From an uncultured Sphingomonas sp. (GTDB lineage Bacteria; Pseudomonadota; Alphaproteobacteria; Sphingomonadales; Sphingomonadaceae): a DNA stretch of 55,170 nt. The DNA lies in NCBI GenBank assembly GCA_913775315.1, contig CAJYIX010000006.1, forward strand, positions 1-55,170, given 5' to 3'. Positions 52,507 to 55,170 of this stretch are shown in pieces. Numbering within the stretch: the first letter of the stretch is position 1; every line of letters starts with the position of its first letter. The notes beneath the pieces were generated by a model. It made no database searches. It was not told the origin of the DNA and saw only the letters and a list, made by a program, of their open reading frames with translations. The position numbers were made by a program, and so were the translations under genes.

Positions 52507-53718
52507 ATGGCGGTCAAGCTGGTCAGGCGCTCGGCGTCGGCGTTACGGCGCTTCCTGCATAGCGAGGCGACGGGTGGAATCGTCCTGATCGTCGCGGCGG
52601 CGCTGGCGCTGGTCGCGGCCAACCTGGCTTCGACCAGTGACGCCTATTTCCACCTGCTGCATCATGAGACCGGCCCGGTCATCAGCCCCAAATACGGGCC
52701 GATGACGGTGCATCTGTGGATCAACGACGCGCTGATGGCGGTGTTCTTCCTGCTCGTGGGGCTGGAGATCAAGCGCGAGATGGTCGACGGGCGGCTGGCG
52801 AGTTGGGAGCGGCGGCGGCTGCCCGTGGTCGCGGCGGCGGCGGGAATGATCGTGCCGGCGATCGTCTATCTCGCGACGACGCGCGGCGATCCGGCGCTGA
52901 CCGCGGGCTGGGCGATTCCGGCGGCGACCGACATCGCCTTTGCGATCGGTGTGCTGGCGCTCCTCGGCAAGAAGGCGCCGGCCTCGCTCAAGCTCTTCCT
53001 GACCACGGTCGCGATCGTCGATGACATGGGCGCGGTGGTGGTGATCGCGGTCGCCTACACCGCCGGCATCGGCTGGGGGTGGCTGGCGGCCGCAAGCGGG
53101 GTGCTGGGGCTGATGATCGCGCTCAACCGGCGGGGCGTGCTGGCGCTTTGGCCCTATCTGGTCCTGACGCTGCCGCTCTGGTTGTTCGTGTTCAATTCGG
53201 GCGTGCACGCGACGGTCGCGGGCGTGCTGGCGGCGATGACGATCCCGATCGTGAAGTCGCCTGCCGCACCCGATGCGGTCGATTCGCCGCTCCACCGGCT
53301 GGAGCACCGGCTGCACACGCCGGTCGCGTTCGTGATCGTGCCGCTGTTCGGCTTCGCCAATGCCGGCGTCTCGTTCGCAGGGCTGTCACCGGCAATACTT
53401 CTGGAGCCGCTGCCGCTCGCGATCCTGCTCGGGCTGTTCGTCGGCAAGCAGGTCGGCATCTTCTCGGCGATCTGGGTCGCCGATCGCACGGGTTTCGCCG
53501 CGCGGCCCAATTGCAGCTGGCGCCAGATCTGGGGCGTGTCGATGCTGGCGGGCATCGGCTTCACGATGAGCCTGTTCATCGGCGGCCTCGCCTTCCCCGG
53601 CAACGAAATGCTGGTGGACGAGGTGAAGATCGGGGTGCTGGCGGGGTCTGTCGTGTCGGCGCTGGCGGGGTTTGTGGTGCTGCGGTTCGGCTCGACGCGA
53701 CCAAACCGGTCCATATAA
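52507..53718 (+). CDS. nhaA: Na+/H+ antiporter NhaA
   Basis: 403 residues, about twelve membrane helices. FLHSEATGGIVLIVAAALAL near the start, NDALMAVFFLLVGLEIKRE, the AIPAATDIAFAIGVLALLG segment with the unwound helix 4 Asp, and TVAIVDDMGAVVVIAVAYT with the paired ion-binding Asp residues. Exchanges cytosolic Na+ for protons, giving pH and salt tolerance. AAAAAGGGGACGAACA provides the ribosome-binding site. Confidence 0.96.
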   Translation: MAVKLVRRSASALRRFLHSEATGGIVLIVAAALALVAANLASTSDAYFHLLHHETGPVISPKYGPMTVHLWINDALMAVFFLLVGLEIKREMVDGRLASWERRRLPVVAAAAGMIVPAIVYLATTRGDPALTAGWAIPAATDIAFAIGVLALLGKKAPASLKLFLTTVAIVDDMGAVVVIAVAYTAGIGWGWLAAASGVLGLMIALNRRGVLALWPYLVLTLPLWLFVFNSGVHATVAGVLAAMTIPIVKSPAAPDAVDSPLHRLEHRLHTPVAFVIVPLFGFANAGVSFAGLSPAILLEPLPLAILLGLFVGKQVGIFSAIWVADRTGFAARPNCSWRQIWGVSMLAGIGFTMSLFIGGLAFPGNEMLVDEVKIGVLAGSVVSALAGFVVLRFGSTRPNRSI

Positions 53719-53811
53719 GTCGAGGCACACACCGCCCGAGACCTTATTAACGGTTCAATCCGGATGACCGATTGATTGCGACGTCCGAGCCTTCAGGCTT
53801 GCTATGCGGCT

Positions 53812-54495
53812 ATGCATGTCACCGACGCCGCCTTCTTTAGCCTGATTGGCAGCTTGCTCGGTGTTTTGCTTGGTGGTGGCTTGCAGGTCGGCCGTGACCT
53901 GTTACTACGAAAACTAGAGGTCAAGACGACGCGCGCTGGGCTTCATACCGCCGTTTCCTCGCTGCTCTTGACCGTTGAAATACGCGGCCTTCATCGGCAC
54001 CTTCTAGACTATGCTAAAGCCGTCGAGGAAATGATTGCGAACGGTGACGGTCACGTCGTCGTGGCTTTTCCGCGCTTTCCAGCTTCCAACGATTACTTCG
54101 CACAACTAGATTTTTTCGTGACCAAAGTCGGATCGCTGCGCTCTGTCGAAGCCGCAGCATTCATGAGCTTCGTACATCTGGCAAAATCCGCATCCGAAAT
54201 GGCGATGTATCGCCCGACCGTTCCGTTATCCTCGCATCCAGCAAGCCGTATGGTCGGCCATCTTTACACCGAAGCATATATGATGGAGCTCGCGATAGAG
54301 GCGGGCCACGCGATAATCGAACGACGTAAGCCGCGTCCGATCAAATATGTCGGCCCCCGCTCTGCGCCGGTTTCGCAACGCGAAAGTATGACAGCATCCC
54401 CGAGGTGGCGCCCACTTGTAGATGAGACGGGAGCGCTCACGACGCTCCCGCCCGCGAAGGTCACAGCTTTTCCGTCAGTTCCGGCACGACCTTGA
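53812..54495 (+). CDS. Unknown single-anchor protein, AT-richer than neighbours
   Basis: 227 residues from ATG 53812. One N-terminal membrane helix ([20 protein letters not shown]) and a mainly helical soluble part ([31 protein letters not shown]). The last 40 residues are Pro/Arg-rich and run through the etfA terminator hairpin. Third positions are clearly less G/C than in nhaA or etfA, suggesting acquisition. No family recognised. The helical anchored layout resembles small accessory proteins of defence or stress islands, but that is only an impression. Confidence 0.65.
   Translation: MHVTDAAFFSLIGSLLGVLLGGGLQVGRDLLLRKLEVKTTRAGLHTAVSSLLLTVEIRGLHRHLLDYAKAVEEMIANGDGHVVVAFPRFPASNDYFAQLDFFVTKVGSLRSVEAAAFMSFVHLAKSASEMAMYRPTVPLSSHPASRMVGHLYTEAYMMELAIEAGHAIIERRKPRPIKYVGPRSAPVSQRESMTASPRWRPLVDETGALTTLPPAKVTAFPSVPARP
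54428..54450 (-). terminator. Hairpin downstream of etfA
   Basis: CGGGAGCG (54428-54435) pairs with CGCTCCCG (54443-54450) around a seven-base loop, 11 bases beyond the etfA stop. It lies inside the 3' end of the convergent unknown gene. No clear U-run. Confidence 0.5.
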
Positions 54496-55170
54496 ACAGA
54501 TCACCCACCAGACCGAGGTCGGCGACCTGGAAGATCGGCGCGTCCTCGTCCTTGTTGATCGCGACGATGACCTTCGAATCCTTCATGCCCGCCAGATGCT
54601 GGATCGCGCCCGAGATACCGACCGCAATGTAGACTTCCGGCGCCACGATCTTGCCAGTCTGTCCGACCTGATAATCGTTCGGGACATAGCCCGCGTCCAC
54701 GGCGGCACGCGACGCGCCGACCGCAGCGCCGAGTTTGTCGGCCAGCGGCTCGATCAGCTCGACGAACTTCTCGCTCGAGCCAAGCGCACGACCGCCCGAG
54801 ACGATGACCTTTGCACTCGTCAGTTCCGGACGTTCCAGCTTGGCGATTTCGGACCCTGAGAAGGTCGACACACCGGCGTCGCCCGTCGACGCGACCGCTT
54901 CGATCTCGGCCGAACCGCCCTCGGCCGCGGCCTTTTCGAACGCGGTGCCGCGCACCGTCAGGACCAGCTTCGCGTCCTTGGTCTGCACCGTCGCGATCGC
55001 GTTGCCGGCGTAGATCGGGCGTGTGAACGTGTCCGGACCCTCGACCGACAGGATGTCGCTGACCTGCATGACGTCGAGCAGAGCGGCGACACGCGGGGCG
55101 ATATTCTTGCCGTTGCTGGTGGCCGGCGCGACGAAGGCGTCGTGGCTGTCCATCAGCGACGTCACCAGCG
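54461..55170 (-). CDS. etfA: Electron transfer flavoprotein alpha subunit (partial)
   Basis: The C-terminal 236 or so residues are visible; the N-terminal part is beyond the right edge. [15 protein letters not shown], the FAD-binding domain with [57 protein letters not shown] and [19 protein letters not shown] are the FixB/EtfA signature. With EtfB it passes electrons from acyl-CoA dehydrogenases to ETF-ubiquinone oxidoreductase. etfB is expected just upstream, outside the window. Confidence 0.95.
   Translation of the reverse strand, partial: LVTSLMDSHDAFVAPATSNGKNIAPRVAALLDVMQVSDILSVEGPDTFTRPIYAGNAIATVQTKDAKLVLTVRGTAFEKAAAEGGSAEIEAVASTGDAGVSTFSGSEIAKLERPELTSAKVIVSGGRALGSSEKFVELIEPLADKLGAAVGASRAAVDAGYVPNDYQVGQTGKIVAPEVYIAVGISGAIQHLAGMKDSKVIVAINKDEDAPIFQVADLGLVGDLFKVVPELTEKL

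Overview
The window looks like a chromosomal segment of a sphingomonad (Sphingomonas-like alphaproteobacterium). The evidence is high GC with strong G/C third positions, frequent GTG/TTG starts, ATGA/TGATG gene overlaps, a tol-pal cluster in the order ybgC-tolQ-tolR-tolA-tolB-pal, a ribD-ribE-ribB(X)-ribH cluster, and extragenic palindromes common in sphingomonad genomes. Genus is inferred from gene content and style only; no rRNA is present.

Left edge (1-3283): the end of an IS5-type insertion sequence sits inside the third gene of a translationally coupled tyrosine-recombinase operon read on the minus strand. Gene 1 (406 aa) has all catalytic residues, gene 2 (520 aa) is a divergent recombinase with a Cys-rich tail, and gene 3 is cut after about 50 codons by the IS. 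This foreign module abuts the 3' side of ssb, separated by a perfect hairpin terminator and a repeat-rich stretch that may be an attachment site.

Core region 1 (3284-13763): ssb; a GGDEF-EAL c-di-GMP protein; a DUF4169 gene coupled to an exported MetX-like hydrolase; feoAB (ferrous iron uptake) with a Fur-like site; then a small membrane protein coupled to ribD, ribE, ribB fused to a dead GTP-cyclohydrolase-II-like domain, ribH and a GNAT acetyltransferase.

Core region 2 (13764-25018): a complete RND efflux operon (adaptor lipoprotein, HAE1 pump, NodT-type outer-membrane lipoprotein) with a palindrome over its putative promoter; a small unknown protein; a two-domain M16 peptidase; and an exported isoaspartyl peptidase/asparaginase coupled to an S1/P1 nuclease.

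Core region 3 (25019-35665): the Tol-Pal envelope operon with ruvB upstream, then an orphan TonB-domain protein and a GH10 xylanase lipoprotein lying between ruvB and ruvA, then pepN.

Core region 4 (35666-55170): a polytopic putative GT-C glycosyltransferase, GtrA and a methyltransferase; purEK; a class A penicillin-binding protein; a soluble PAS-MCP protein; DUF454; a sterol desaturase-type hydroxylase; a DSP-like phosphatase; recQ; an alpha/beta hydrolase with an ATM1-type ABC exporter; a DUF389 protein; nhaA; an AT-richer unknown gene; and the 3' part of etfA running off the right edge.

No tRNA, rRNA, CRISPR array or riboswitch was recognised. No stretch longer than 300 bases lacks a gene. 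The longest gaps are 9475-9758 (nested inverted repeats), 3842-4111 (ssb and GGDEF-EAL upstream regions) and 47252-47477 (an extragenic inverted repeat). Many long antisense frames exist because of the high GC; they were judged to be shadows.
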